Assembly (NCBI GenBank): GCA_009617715.1
Contig: VTFK01000065.1
Coordinates: forward strand, 496,001 to 560,000
DNA: 64,000 nucleotides
Reading direction: 5' to 3'
Source: Plectrocnemia conspersa
Lineage: Eukaryota; Arthropoda; Insecta; Trichoptera; Polycentropodidae
Positions 1 through 12,374 of the stretch are shown here, one piece after another (the stretch's first letter is position 1; each line of letters opens with the position of its first letter). The translations under genes and the position numbers were made by a program. The notes beneath the pieces are model-generated. The model saw only the letters and a program-made list of their open reading frames with translations. It had not been told where the DNA came from and did not search any database.

Positions 1-240
1 ATCACATAATCAGTTTATCGCGTCGAATTTGAGTGGTAAACCGAAGCCTTTTCAATTTGTCCCACATTCTCGCGGGGATTTACCATTTAAATTGGAGTGC
101 CGATCGACGGTGATTACGCCCTTCGCCGACGACAAAGGACCTTCCTTCCCTGCCCTCCTGCCTTCCTGCTAATTAACTTTTCTTTGTGCCAATAATTAAG
201 GTGTTGTTAGATGACGTTCCCGATCGATAATGAAGCGATC
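1..240. other. GC-balanced non-coding island
   Basis: The window opens inside a stretch clearly richer in G+C than the DNA after 240. No open frame of note runs through it. The palindrome CGATCG occurs three times (near 102, 222 and 236), a local enrichment. It could be a regulatory element cut by the window edge; function is inferred only. Confidence 0.35.
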
Positions 241-551
241 GTATTTTTTCCACTGAGATAATTTATTTTAAAAAAGAATTTGTGCCGAGCACCGTCGAAT
301 CAATTAGTGAACAATTATGGAACATTCTTGTTAAAACAAGTTATAATGAATAATTTTACAATTCGATTACTAATTCTAACTTTATTAAAATCAATAAAAT
401 AGGATAACATCAAAGATATATATTTGTTGTTACTTTATTTTTTTAAATAAATAGGGGTTTATTATTTAAAAACAAAAAATATATTGGTTTTGCAGGGAAT
501 GATTTTTTTTTTTATTAAGTATGCTTAGAAAACAGTTTTTATTATTCACAG

Positions 552-690
552 GTAGCGTATAGCATAGTTTCTATAACATAGATATAGACTGATAACCTAG
601 ATTCGGGTCTCGGCAGAAGATTAAATAAATTATTAAAAAAAAACAGGTTGAGCTGCAAAATGATATTTATTAATTTAAAATTATCATACC
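552..690 (+). mobile_element. tRNA-derived SINE, decayed copy 1
   Basis: The segment aligns by eye to the reverse complement of the better copy at 48850-48992. Shared blocks are AGACTG-TAACCTA in the anticodon region, a B-box-like GATTCGGGTCTCGGCAG, then TATTAAAAA..ACAGG, AGCTGCAAA and TATTT/CTATT in the tail. About 9 bases between TAACCTA and the B-box are missing here. The shared non-tRNA tail shows that this is a repeat family and not two unrelated tRNA relics. Both ends are approximate and no target-site duplication is visible. Confidence 0.5.
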
Positions 691-829
691 ATATCTTTAT
701 GTGCTAGTATTAATATGACTAGAAATTTTAATGGTAAAAATAAAATACAATGATAAAATAGTTGTAAGTAAGCTTCTCCTAATTTAATTTTAACAAATTA
801 TATTACGAGAGGCTTACATGTGATTTTTC

Positions 830-1330
830 TCAGCGCCAACAATAAACGATTAAGCCTCGGGGGTTAAATGTGTGTAAATGTTCGTAACGTCGACCGCAAA
901 TGTTTGCAGGTTTCACGCCATAAATTCGTTTTATTATGATCTTAGTTAACCCTCATTATTATAACTAAGTTTATGTCATAAATATTTGATATTTATAAGT
1001 CTGAAATACCGACAAATATTTTCCCCGCCTGCGGTGCTAACACGTAAAACACTAGGTGTACCCCGGCAGGGAACGGGTTGAATTTCTAAATTAATATCTG
1101 CGGAATGTTGCGGTATTAATTAACTAGCCCGCCTTTAATAAAACAAACCTGTTTTGTGTTTTGTAATCACCAAAGTTCAACTCGTACACGGCTATAATGT
1201 ATGAGCATAATTAAAAATGTTATGGGATGGCCGCTGATTACAAAAATACCGCCGAGGGATGCGTTGTTTGAAACAATGGCGTTGGATATGTAGTGACGAC
1301 AACAATGGCTCTCTCATACAAAACAAAATG
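830..1330. other. GC-balanced non-coding island
   Basis: Mixed-composition DNA between AT-rich flanks, with G+C-rich pieces at 1020-1080 and 1225-1300. No frame stays open long enough to argue for an exon. A (TA)n run closes it at 1347. I see no recognisable gene or transposon protein. Confidence 0.3.
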
Positions 1331-1346
1331 GTCGTATCGAAATATG

Positions 1347-1365
1347 TATATATATATATATATAT
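1347..1365. repeat. (TA)n microsatellite
   Basis: Nineteen bases of uninterrupted alternating T and A, directly visible. Confidence 0.9.
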
Positions 1366-1366
1366 T

Positions 1367-2330
1367 TACATTTTAAAAAATATGAGAAACAAAGGGAAAA
1401 GTCCGGAAGCTGATCGTGTAACATCTTGAAGCGCGATTGTTTTTTTTTTCAGTAATAATTCTCTCGGAAATTAAAGCTTGTTATATATTTTGCCAAATGT
1501 TCTTCGAAATATACGTATATTTTAATTCAAATTAAGTTATGCTTGATATTTCTATATTTAATAAATAGTATTATACAAAATATCTTTAGTTTTTATATTA
1601 ATAACTTGTCATATTGCATTCTAAAACGAGTCTACATATTAATTTATCTAGGCATTTTGATTTTTTGATGTCTTTCATTAATCAAGAAATGAGCATTCTC
1701 ATTTTATTGAGAAATTTTGCTACAAAAAAGTTAATTACATATTTTGTGATTATAATAATACAATATATTATTGTTGATGTCTGTATATCTACAATAATAT
1801 ACTGTACATAGAACAAGGCATTAAGCAAGCACTGAAGATTGTTTGCTCTATGTTAACTTTATAGATTAAATGATAGTCCGTTTTGCTTCGTGACAGATTC
1901 TTTATTTTTTAAATATTTAATTATTGTTACTAAAGTCATGTCTTCTTATTTATTCTTTAAGTGTCGAGTGTCAAGTTACGAATGAATTTTGAGCTCTCTT
2001 ATTGATACCTGAATCGTAGAGAAATTGTTCACATTTCTTATATTTTAAGCTAGATTCTTTAACTTATTAAAAAAACGAGATTTAACTTTACTGATAGACA
2101 AATTTTATGAAGTAACTCTGTGGAAAGCCACCACACATTTTTACAATCTGTCAACTCCCGCATTCGGTTTCCTCTCATCTGATTATTATTGTAGTAGAAT
2201 TCGAACATATATGAACCCGATTGCTTTTATTCTCATTTTTTTGTCGATTATACGATAAAAACATAATTTCAACGTATATATCTATTCAATACCTAATATT
2301 AAAAAATAATAAAAAGCATAATGTCCTCCA
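1367..2330. other. AT-rich tract, nothing recognised
   Basis: Low-complexity AT-rich DNA. A 65-codon open frame at 1614-1811 has no family resemblance and is expected by chance. Confidence 0.5.
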
Positions 2331-2800
2331 GAGATTTTCTTGGTCTCAGTGCGCTCGCTCGTATGCATCCGAAAGTGCAGTTTCAAAATACACTTTTCTT
2401 ACACAAAACCGACCTTTCTAGCCGCATTCGTTTCATCTGTGAGTGCACTTTGTTATTGTACGTTCTGAGCGCACTTGGCCTTTACCTCTAACGGCCGATG
2501 GGAAAAATACCATTCAGCCAAAAGTCCATTTAATTCGAGTGGCAAACACATAAATTTAATATCGCCACCGAGAAGAGCGGACACGATCAGGGACTACCTT
2601 ATAAATATATAATTTGTATCATTGAAAGTGCTCTTAATCGACATAAAACTCTTATTTATTTATTTATTTAACGTCCGCATAATACAAGATTTATTGCCGG
2701 GCGCAAGATTTATTCACTCCCCGTTGAAATTGTATATCTTTTCTATCCTTTACGCGTCATTTAACTGAACGATTCCACTTTTCACTACGTTCCTATCAAC
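2331..2800. other. GC-balanced non-coding island
   Basis: More G+C than both flanks, in two pieces (2331-2600 and 2680-2800) around an AT-rich gap. Frames are broken by stops on both strands. Possibly regulatory. Confidence 0.3.
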
Positions 2801-3265
2801 AAAGCCAACGTTGTTATTATTGAAGTACGTACATGGGAAAATCGAGAAATTTATGAAAATCGATCTAGTTTAAGTAATACTTACTGTATATTATATAAAG
2901 TGATCCACTAAGTTACTTTCGGATTTTTTTTCATCAACATATCTTACGCGACACATTAAATGTGCGAAATTGCACCGTTTTATTCAAATCATTAGTTGGA
3001 ATCGTACCCAATTAGTTATTTTATGGATTTAATGTTAATAAATTATAAATTTAGCTAGTATTGAAAGCATACAACTCTAAATATAAATTAAATAATATTT
3101 TTCTAAATATCTTAAAATAAGTTGCAGCAGCATAATAAAATTATGATATTTCGTTTTGAGTGATTTTAATTTTTCACCTCTCGAAATATTTATTATGCAA
3201 ATTATGTTTGTAATTTATTCGTTATTGGTTTAAGGTCGTGAGCACTTGTTAAAATAGCAGAAAAT

Positions 3266-3415
3266 TCAGGGTACATAAATAAATGCGTATATTTTTAATT
3301 TGCGGATATCATTTGTATACAAAATAAAGAGAAACGGCCCAAGCAAACTTCCCTAAGAAACTCCAGCTAGAATTTTACGCGGTTTCGAGTTTTAATTATT
3401 TAGCGAAACATCACA
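3266..3415 (-). pseudogene. LINE reverse transcriptase fragment (GVPQGS..LGP..F..YINDI block)
   Basis: Read on the minus strand, 50 codons contain KILAGVS-stop-GSLLGPFLFILYTNDI. This closely follows the conserved RT block of non-LTR retrotransposons (AGVPQGSxLGPLLFxLYINDI), which lies just before the YADD catalytic box. The text after it (KIYAFIY) falls where YADD would be, but the two aspartates are gone. Two internal stops plus the terminal one show it is dead. Nothing convincing of the same element is seen within several hundred bases on either side. CR1 and Jockey clades both fit; the fragment is too short to choose. Confidence 0.72.
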
Positions 3416-3430
3416 GCATTTACTTTTCAG

Positions 3431-4510
3431 ACATAAGCGTATTAAGAATATAATCCGTAACTAACGCAATATCTAAATTTTAAATTGCCGTCATTAGGCA
3501 GCAGGGTAATTTGTTTGTAATTTAAGTAAGTAAAATCGTGTCTGTGTCGTATAAATAATTGAAAAGCGTCGTCTCGGATCAATTAATGCTAGAACAATTC
3601 CAGTGCATGTTTCTAGCGTTGAGATATCCGGTTAAAATGACCGAACTTCCAAGTCCAAACACAGCATCGAAATTGCAATGGGTTAACTCGCAACCTTATT
3701 AGCTTTACTCTGTGACAATTATTATTATTTTATTGCTCTGTTGAATTTTCATTGTACAATTTCTAGGTTAATTGTATTAGTATTTATTGGAAATGAAACA
3801 GTACCATAGTATGTAATTAGAAATTAATTTGTCTATGCATTCAAACAAAAAAATATATGTAACATTACTGTAATATGTATAATAATTATCATAAAATGTT
3901 AACATTACTTCAAAAATAGCCCGATATCAATGGTGACTGTGCTCGTGACTAGAGCCATGCTTTTTTCTAGCTTTTAATTTTACACTCATAATGGAAGTGC
4001 ATTTATATATGTCGAAATTTACATTTGCTAATTCTCTGAGTATTATTATTATTAATAATAAAACTCTAACTTTAATGTGTATTTAACAATACTTTTTTGA
4101 AATTAGCGTATATTTAAATATCATAAAATTTGCTTCTGGTACGGAAATATATCAAAATCTTGTGAGCTGTCAGAATTTCAACTCTTTATAAGTAACTGCC
4201 TCTTGATATTTTTGTGTACACAAATATGACTAATTATTTAGAAGAAATAATTATATTTTTTCGCTTTAAATTTTATTCTGTATATAAGTCTGAATATAAA
4301 TATTTTTATTGTAAGGTAATTCAAGCTTTATTATCTTTTTAGAGTTTTCTTGAAGATTTTTAAATATATAAGTTTCAATTAAAGTCATTCATTTTTCATG
4401 AACATATAACATTATTATTGATTTGTATAATTAACAGTTAATCATAATATTTTGTTAATTTAAATAACATTTTATATCTAATGATAAAGCAGCGCAAACG
4501 TAAGCGATAG
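3431..4510. other. AT-rich tract with a short mixed-composition patch
   Basis: The patch at about 3540-3700 is less AT-rich and has no open frame. The remainder is AT-rich DNA with no recognised gene, RNA or transposon feature. Confidence 0.45.
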
Positions 4511-4696
4511 TTATTTTATTTGAACAATAAAACAGGAAATAAGTAACGTTTTGCTTAAGTATTTGAAGAGGTTAAGAGCAGTGTATCTAATTGAACAATA
4601 TTGAAATTCTCTAGTTAAATTTCGTCCTTTGTCGCTAAGAAACTGAATCTCTGCAGGTGTACACCAACACAATGTAATCGAATCTTGCTCTGTCAT
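4511..4696 (-). pseudogene. Possible RNase H-like scrap of a LINE (weak)
   Basis: A 61-codon minus-strand frame includes ITLCWCTPAEIQ...SDKGRNLTRE. It loosely resembles the last RNase H block of some LINEs (..W.PxHxGIxGNExAD.LAR), but the histidine and the exact GNE and AD residues are absent. The match is to spacing and a few hydrophobic positions only, so it could easily be chance. Confidence 0.18.
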
Positions 4697-4979
4697 TAAG
4701 AATAGTAAAATAATTGCTTCGTCCCTGCTGCGAAGTCGTACTGTCTCGGATCAAAGGCTTTAGAGATGTTTTCACCCCTTTATTTACTGTGAAAGGTGAA
4801 TTAAAAAGTCGTATAAATCTTACTTAGATCGCTTTGACTGCATATATTTTAGCACCTGTGTACCTTATCATTAATTTGAAAAATCTTTCTTTAAAATAAA
4901 TCTTTAAAACTAGTTTAATAAAACAATCTAATATGCCTCAAAAATTTACCGCTTTATTTGATATTACAATTTATAAAAC

Positions 4980-5780
4980 TAAGGGGGGTTTGATGTTGCT
5001 CGTTCAGCGATCGGTGCTAGCGTGAAAAAAACTTTTAGATTCAATAATCCTACGATGGAAGTTTACCCCATATTTATATTTTATTTTATGGACGATTTTC
5101 ACTTTTCGCATCGCCGACTTCGCGTCTGAAAAACCTCTCTTTCGACCGTCACCAAACTCTAAAAGTAAACATTGCTAGAAACGAGAAAGAACGACACGGG
5201 ACGGAACATTTTCGGCACACTCCAAAGATTTGAGCGGAAAGTTTACTCTCGCAAATTTGGCATCACTTGAAACTTTTGACAAGTTTCCATCCCTTCGACG
5301 GATAAAGTCGGAAATAATGCATGGCAACTGTCAAAAAAATGTCACAACCCACGACCTCGCTTCGGTCTCGGTCATAACCTTCTTATGCTTATTAGAACAA
5401 CTTCACAAGTGGATAACCTTGTGCGCGGAAATCTCATTCGCTTTTTTACGCGCTGAAAATATTGAAATTGATGTTTCAATCTCGAAAGTTTGCTAAGGGT
5501 GAGTATTCAGATTCCATTCGGTTGCTGAAAAAAAAGCTTTTAAAATGTTGCTGGAAATAATAAAAATAATTCGCGCATGATGGAATCCCTCTCGGATTAG
5601 AACAAAGTTGAGAGCTTAAGAAAGTATTTTCATGGTTGTGAATCACCTTAAATCTGGAGCCGTGCAAATGATGGGTTGGAATGAGCAACGAACAAACAGC
5701 AAGAAGTATTACTCCCAAGGGTGTGATGCTCTTCTACCTCTCCCTTTGTTAGTGCTCAACTATCCAAACAAGCTCGCTTC
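4980..5780. other. Large GC-balanced island with overlapping open frames
   Basis: About 800 bp of clearly lower AT content. An 88-codon frame (5230-5496, +) and an 80-codon frame on the other strand (5476-5718) are open, as expected where stop codons are rare. Neither resembles a known family or shows flanking splice signals I would trust. Best described as candidate regulatory DNA. Confidence 0.35.
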
Positions 5781-6000
5781 TCGACGACAATGAATTGTTC
5801 TTGTTTAAACGTATGTTTATAAATATATATTTTTATATTAATATCTAGTTCGAATTTTTAATAATATTTGGCAGCACCGTAAACGAAAGGTATATATCGT
5901 TATTTATCAATTGCTAGATAACCCGAATTGTTCTCAATAAAATGATCAAATATTTAAATAGCAATATGTTATAATGAATGTGTACTACAAGTAAAAATAT

Positions 6001-6235
6001 ATAGAACCGGCGTGCGAGACCGCTAGAGTTGCCATGAAAAGTGTCCGTTACGCTAGTGTTACCAGAGTGTCGCCAAATTTAGGCCGTAATAAACCTAAAT
6101 AATTACATATATAAATAGGCCTCCTATACTACTCTCGCCTTAGCAACTTACAATTGCAAAATTCAACTAGGAAGAGAAAAGGAGACCTTGGTGTTACTGC
6201 TCTACACCCAGTAAGGTTGGTGGAGCTGGTTTAAA
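6001..6235 (+). mobile_element. LTR-like or promoter-like segment
   Basis: Mixed-composition DNA holding a TATA box (TATATAAATAGG at about 6109-6120). The T-rich, C-rich CTACTCTCGCC lies some 20-30 bases further on, the usual place for a transcription start. Downstream, GGTTGGTGGAGCTGGTTT near 6213-6230 resembles a TGG-starting tRNA primer-binding site. This arrangement suits the U3-R-U5 end of an LTR retrotransposon followed by its primer site, with the body deleted. No second LTR, gag or pol is seen and the termini and target duplication are not defined. A stand-alone promoter is the alternative. Confidence 0.28.
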
Positions 6236-6240
6236 AAATA

Positions 6241-8269
6241 CAAATAATAAAAAAATATTTAAATATTGAAACACTATTTTTAATACTAGTGTTAGTTTGA
6301 AATTAAATTACAAAAATATTTACAAGAAACTAATTAAAATTAGTTATTTTAAATGAAAATGCAGGATAAAACAAACTATGACAAAAACATTAAAATTTAA
6401 ATAGCAATATTACAACCTGTCAAAAAAAACTACTTAAAATTTTAACAGAGAAGATTTGCCCCTGACGTTAATGTTAACTTATATTAGATAAATTTATGCA
6501 AAATTGTGGTGTACCAAACCATAAAAGAGTTTTATTTTGAAATTTATTACAAAAATAATATACAAAATAGCAAGAGAAATGTTAAAGCCATTTAAATATT
6601 TAAAAAAATATATAGAACTTATTATATAATATATAGAAACCTACACGAATTTTTTGCAGATCAACTAACTGTATCTATAATATAAAGAAAATATAACAAA
6701 GAAAAAAAGTCTCGTTTTTTTTATTGAGAACCACTGTCTATGAATTTAAGTATTGTCTTATATTCAAAATATGTTTAATCAAAGCGAGCGGTTACAAATA
6801 AAATATATTCAATTTTGCTACATAATTGAACATGTAACGCAAAAATACACATATTAACATATAAATGTACAATTTATAATTTATTTATTATTTTGTAACT
6901 TAGAATTACTTCACTTCAAAATACAGTGTAAAATTGCTGTTTTTAAGAAATTAAAAATATAGAGAAATCAGAAGCACCATTTGTATTGAAAAGTTCTCAG
7001 CTATATAATAACATTTAATTAACAACAATTTCAAACCGTCAAAAATATTAGGCCAAATATAACTACCAAGTTAAAATCTTAAAACATGTTTGCTGACTTT
7101 TGGTCAAAAATTTTGCAATAAATAGAGACTACTTAATTAAAAACGTTTTTCCTTATACATATTTATTGGCTCTTCATTTAACCTATTGAGTAATTAAACT
7201 GTCATACCTTGTTTTTTTATTTTTAAAGTTTTAGATTTTTTATATATTTGGAAACCCATATAATAAGTATTTTCATGAAATATAGTGCAAAGTTGATTTT
7301 ATAATATTGTTTTTATTGAAATAAAATAAAATACTTAATTTATGATTTAAAAAATACCACCCAATAATAACCAATATGTACATACAAAATATATTATTAT
7401 ATAAAATATACATATTTATTATAATATACATTGTAACATAATTAATATATTATATAATTAAAAAAAAAAAAAATACATAAAGTTACTTATATAAACCTAA
7501 TATTTAGTATTACTCTAATCAAGCGATGCAAATTCGGCATGCGTCATTTATCTGAATACAATATCTGGAATTGGTTTCTTTTATCATGTCGTTATTATTT
7601 CATCAGTTATTAATAAACCATTGTCTTAATTTGTTAAGAAAAATCATGAGAATTTTTTTCCCAATAAAATTAATCATATTCTCAAACATCTAGGAAAAGC
7701 CATTCTTAGAGTTAAATTTAGATTTTGTAAAAAAATATATTAATGCGAATTGCTACGTTTTATGTTTCTTATTTTTAGCTCTTTTAATATTTTTACTTGT
7801 ATTGGATGATTTATATTATTAAGCATTTCGATTAAGATGAATTCATTCAACATACATCATCGTAGCATCTCTTGCAGTAATATTTTCAATAAAGTGAACA
7901 TCTCAAATCATTCTAAAAATAACAATATTCGCTTTCATCCTTTAGTTCGCCATTTTAAAATAATATAAATTTAAATACGACATAAATCTCGAACTCCAAT
8001 TAATTTTCAAAGATTTTCTTATATTCGATATTGATTTTTTTATATTTACCAAAATATCTTGATCGTAAAATCAAATGAAAAAATTATATTACAGCGTATA
8101 ATTTAATGATTTGTATTTTATTCATATAAGCTAATAAATATTGTTTCTCAGAAAGGCTCAAAACTATACGTATATATTGTTATAAATGTAATACTCAAGG
8201 TCAACAAGATTTGATTGTTGAATATTTGATAGACTTACAAAAGTTAAAGTTAATCCAAATTCAGTAACG
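6241..8269. other. AT-rich desert
   Basis: Two kilobases of very AT-rich DNA without a recognisable element. A 14-base A run lies at 7460-7473. A slightly less AT-rich patch at about 7515-7620 has no open frame. Confidence 0.5.
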
Positions 8270-8650
8270 AACAAACATTTTGCCCGATCCGGCACGACTG
8301 CCGTTGTCTACACTTTCCCTCTTGGCTGTATATAACTTTATTCGGTAACATCTTAGGGGACATTATACCGAGTCGTAAATTAACATAAAACAATGTCTAG
8401 CCGAGACAACTTGCGGCAGCTAACCGGGAAGGCGTCAAATAATTTGCAACTAATTCCGCCTAATCCAGAACAATTTGGGCAAAATGTCCCCGGCTGCCGA
8501 CGAATCACGACGTCGTCGTCGACCGAATCGTTTTACCACTGAAAAGTTCCCGGATGCTATATAGCCATCCTTTTGGGGGGGTACGTAATCTAAATACTGG
8601 AGCTTTCCACACTAATCACATCGGGATCTTCACACATAAACCAGACGAAT
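8270..8650. other. GC-balanced island
   Basis: Contains the CG-dense stretch CGACGTCGTCGTCGACCG near 8509-8526. No frame or splice signal supports an exon. Confidence 0.35.
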
Positions 8651-8682
8651 TGCGGATCATATGTATGTATTTACGAGTATGT

Positions 8683-8705
8683 ACATACATACATACATAC
8701 ATACA
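8683..8705. repeat. (ACAT)n microsatellite
   Basis: Nearly six uninterrupted copies of the tetranucleotide ACAT, directly visible. Confidence 0.92.
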
Positions 8706-9862
8706 CATTACGTATGTTATTTAGAGTGAGAATTCACGATCGAAAACTCGCAAAGAATGTACTAATTCCATTTTACAGCGCCTAAATTATATTCGCTGCA
8801 ATTCAGACTGGAAAAGCAATAAATATAATGTAGAAATACGTTTCAGATACAAAGTGCCTCATAAAAATGATTAAGCGCTTGAATAACGATGAATGAGTAA
8901 AACATGTTTTAAATATCATAAATTGGGTTAATTAATAAGAAATAATACATTTCTTCATAACTTGGAAGAGCTAAATAATTATGTCTAACTTATCGAAATA
9001 AAAATGAATTTCAAAGATTGCATTTATATCATTAAAATTAAGGAAAATTTATTTATTTAAGGTTTTTTTTTAAAGATAAAACCTTAATACAAGTAATATG
9101 AAATGCCAATTACAGCACAATAACCTTACAAGATGAAAAAAGAATAAGCTACAAGTCTTATGCTTTTAAGTAGATAATCAAAAAACAAATTAACCCTAAA
9201 GGTTGCTCCTACAATTATCCTAGTAAAGAATTTAAATTCACCAAAACTAGACAATGAAACATAGTAGTTGAGAAAACATTAGACGCCTACATACGTGACG
9301 TGACAAGGATCCTTACTGTCACATTTACATTCCTGGAATCCTATTTATTCCTAACAATTTATCTTTTCGATTGAAGCCGCTTCAATATCCAATTCTTCTT
9401 GCCTTTGTCGTAACAATAAATAAATCACTACGACATGTCTAAAAAGAGCCATCTAAATCACCTATACATATATGCTATCAGATGTAAATAACAATACAAA
9501 ACATTGCCTATGGTCAAGTGCATGAGCAAAACGCAGACGAAATCAAGTATCAAAGCTTGTATTATATTGGGTTGTCATATTATATTATGGTTTATGCTTT
9601 ATTTATCAGCGTCATATATAGTTTTATGTATGTTTTTTCCCTTTAAAAATCACTATTTACTATTTAGTTGTTCAGTTGCGTGGGTCCTTATAATTATTAA
9701 AGGTACATGTGCTTAATCATCTGAATACAACGTAAAAGTCCAGTAATTTCAGCCAAAACAACTAAAACATTACATTTTAATAATAAAAAATATTTGCTGT
9801 GAACAGGTAACAACAAAAATAAGAGGTAAATAAAAATCAGCAGGCAAATCTGCGCATCGCAT
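8706..9862. other. AT-rich tract, nothing recognised
   Basis: A 70-codon frame at 9504-9716 is hydrophobic and low in complexity and matches nothing I know. No structural RNA or repeat structure stands out. Confidence 0.45.
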
Positions 9863-10048
9863 AACAATAATATTGTGGAATATGGAGGACTACTTGGAAT
9901 GGATCACACAATTACAACTGAGATATATTGCCAACTTCCACGGTTGACAAAAGCATTTCAACTTTACTATATCATCAATATGAGATGATACCAAATACTC
10001 ACTCGCACATTAAAAATGGCAAATGAGGAGCTTGTTAAGTTATGTTAA
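9863..10048 (+). pseudogene. mariner transposase fragment (central part)
   Basis: Forty-one plus-strand codons before a stop include DHTITTEIYCQ-LPRLTKAFQ. This matches the mariner stretch GQTITxEIYCQQLxRLxxA between the first and second catalytic aspartate regions. The tract before it (NNNIVEYGGLLG) fits a shortened form of the WWDxKGxIxYELL segment. After the stop, a shifted frame (9998-10048) gives TLKMANEELVKL, which fits the TRQKLEELGW helix following the HDNARPH box, itself lost. The fragment is therefore frameshifted and internally deleted. No terminal inverted repeats were found nearby. Confidence 0.6.
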
Positions 10049-11259
10049 ATGTATCTCAGATATTGATTCTTCAATACTTTATCTTATCTGTTTGCTTATT
10101 ATTATAAGTATTTACATTTAAAGGAATTTGTTTTGTTAGGATTTTTATAGTATAATACAACGTTTTAACCGTCTAAGAAAAAAGTTGATTTATTTGCTAA
10201 AATGGGACACCACCATGAAAATATTATAACAGCTCAAGTCTCAAAGTACATAGAATAAATCTGAAAAATTAAAATATCTATCACTTTCAGATTAGATAAC
10301 GCACTCATTACAAATTTCCCTAAAAACAGACGTTTCTAATCCAGTTTAGTGGTCAACAGAAATTTATATAAATAAATTCTCTACTTTATTTTTGCTTGCT
10401 CCACCGAAAAATAAGTGAATAATAAAATCTACCCTGAAAGGGGTATTTCTATAAATACTAAAACGCGGAAAGTCAATACTCACTTTCATTCTTCATTTTC
10501 ATAATTTATTATTTATTATATTTCGATTATATTATAAAGTAATGTCGACACACATGTACACATAAAAACTACTCCTAAATGTGGCATCAGATTGAGGAAG
10601 TATTATTATTTAATTTAACAGTGCATGCTTCATCATCAAATGGTGATTCTTAAAATAAATTGCTTAAGACTTCATTAAAATATTTTTTTAAGTATTTTAC
10701 AGACACGATTTTTGATCAAATTTATTTTAATACAAATATGTATGCCTTACAAAAGGGAGATTGTGAAATACAGAAAATAAGAAAACTGCTTAGTTTCACG
10801 TTATAATGAAAGGTTCAAAATTTCCAATGATTAATATGTATTAGAAAAGAGTGTACCACTTGGATATGTCAAGAGATATGTCAATAAATTGATTTTTTGA
10901 ATAAATATAAAATTTACATTGTGTAAATAATTTGGAAAAATAAAATTATTATGGTAAATTAAATAATGCATGGCAAACATCATCGTAGTACATTTAATTT
11001 ATTTACACTTATTACTCTTGTAAAACTCAGAATATTTTAAATGGCAATATTACATACACAAGAATATTTTTAAGAAATTATGAATATACGTAATTTTAAA
11101 AACGTATGTTGAATGATTTATAATCACATTTTCCCAATTGAATATCTAAATTTTTAAATAACACTGTCTAGTTTTAACAAAACACAATACATATGTGTTA
11201 AGAGTCTGAATCTTATATAGAATCTGATGTGTCAAACACTGCTGAAAATATACACTCCA
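10049..11259. other. AT-rich tract, nothing recognised
   Basis: No open frame with family resemblance and no strong dyad symmetry was seen. Confidence 0.45.
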
Positions 11260-11660
11260 TTTCCAGCCTGCACACGTTTTCCGAATGTAAATAAATAACG
11301 CAGAGGCTCGTCAGCCGATGGTTCGTTTCGATTCTAGGAGAAGGGGGCTTGGTAGCCTGGAATAAAAAAGCTATATGCCAGCGAGCCTGTTTTTATTTGC
11401 TGATTTTTATTTATAAAACGTACGCTTCGGTGAAAATAATTATTTGTTTTTAATTGTGAATAAGCACGCGAAATGCGAGTTTCCTTATTCATTGCGTTCA
11501 ACATTGAAACGTGTTATTAAATATTGGCTGCTGCTGTTGACGCGCCTGGAATACTAAATTATTAAAATATTTCTTAGCTCTTACTTTCGCTTTATTTAAA
11601 ACCAAGAATACGACGTTCTGGGTTGGGTATTAGTTTACTAGTATCATTTACGTGCTCATT
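11260..11660. other. Moderately GC-balanced island
   Basis: Lower AT content than its flanks, most evident at 11275-11400 and 11460-11560. No coding signal. Confidence 0.3.
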
Positions 11661-11716
11661 ATTCAAATTTTAGTAGTTACAATAATTGTCTTAATGTCTT
11701 TATAATTGTCAACTCC

Positions 11717-11733
11717 AAAAAAAAAAAAAAAAA
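11717..11733. repeat. Poly-A run
   Basis: Seventeen consecutive A bases, possibly the tail of a lost retroposon, though no body is recognisable upstream. Confidence 0.9.
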
Positions 11734-12264
11734 TCCTGAAACAGATGTATAAAATAATGATCCCCAAAATATGTTTAACATTATAATAAGCAACACTAAC
11801 AATAATATTAAAATAATAAGTACAGTCAAGTCTAAAGTAGTATATTAATACTAAAACACGTGGTTTGAAACAGTTTGGAATTTGAAAAAAAGTATTACTT
11901 AAATAAGGTATTTTAACCTAAATTATATTATTTAATATTATACTATGGAGAACAGGGAATTTATTGACGATACATCTTTTTAAATTATTGTATGAAACGT
12001 CATTAATCTCCAAATAAATGGTTACTCTAAACAGTAGGAGTAGCATTGTATTTATTACAGAAAAAAATGCAACAAGTCATAAAATTATGGAAAGTTACGA
12101 TGATGACTTTCATTCATACAAGGAAACAAAGTGATGATAAAGGATTAGAAGCCTGTTTATATTTTATCAGCACCAGTCAAAGTATTCGAAATCATTCTTC
12201 ATACGCATGCTTTCAACTATATCGAAATATACTTTATTGCTGAACAGCGTGATTTTCTTATAAT

Positions 12265-12297
12265 AAGATCAGTAGCAACGAGTCTGCTACTGATCTT
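12265..12297. repeat. Perfect 13-bp stem, 7-nt loop hairpin
   Basis: AAGATCAGTAGCA (12265-12277) is followed by the loop ACGAGTC and the exact reverse complement TGCTACTGATCTT (12285-12297). A run of 17 T starts 11 bases later (12309-12325). It looks like an RNA hairpin plus T-tract, but a short transposon end or chance are equally open. It lies about 80 bp before the LINE remnant at 12375. Confidence 0.6.
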
Positions 12298-12308
12298 GAT
12301 GCATCTAA

Positions 12309-12325
12309 TTTTTTTTTTTTTTTTT
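12309..12325. repeat. Poly-T run
   Basis: Seventeen consecutive T bases, directly visible. Confidence 0.9.
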
Positions 12326-12374
12326 GGGACGAAAACTCTAGATATATATATATACGAGTAATGTTATTTACACT

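Noticed and set aside
2890..2935. Transposon end (AGTGATCCACTAAGTTACTT)
   Set aside because: It resembles ends of the AGGGTGTTCCA type in style, but no partner end or coding remnant was seen.
5230..5496. 88-codon plus-strand frame as a gene
   Set aside because: It starts at TTG, an opposite-strand frame overlaps its end, there is no domain, and composition explains the openness.
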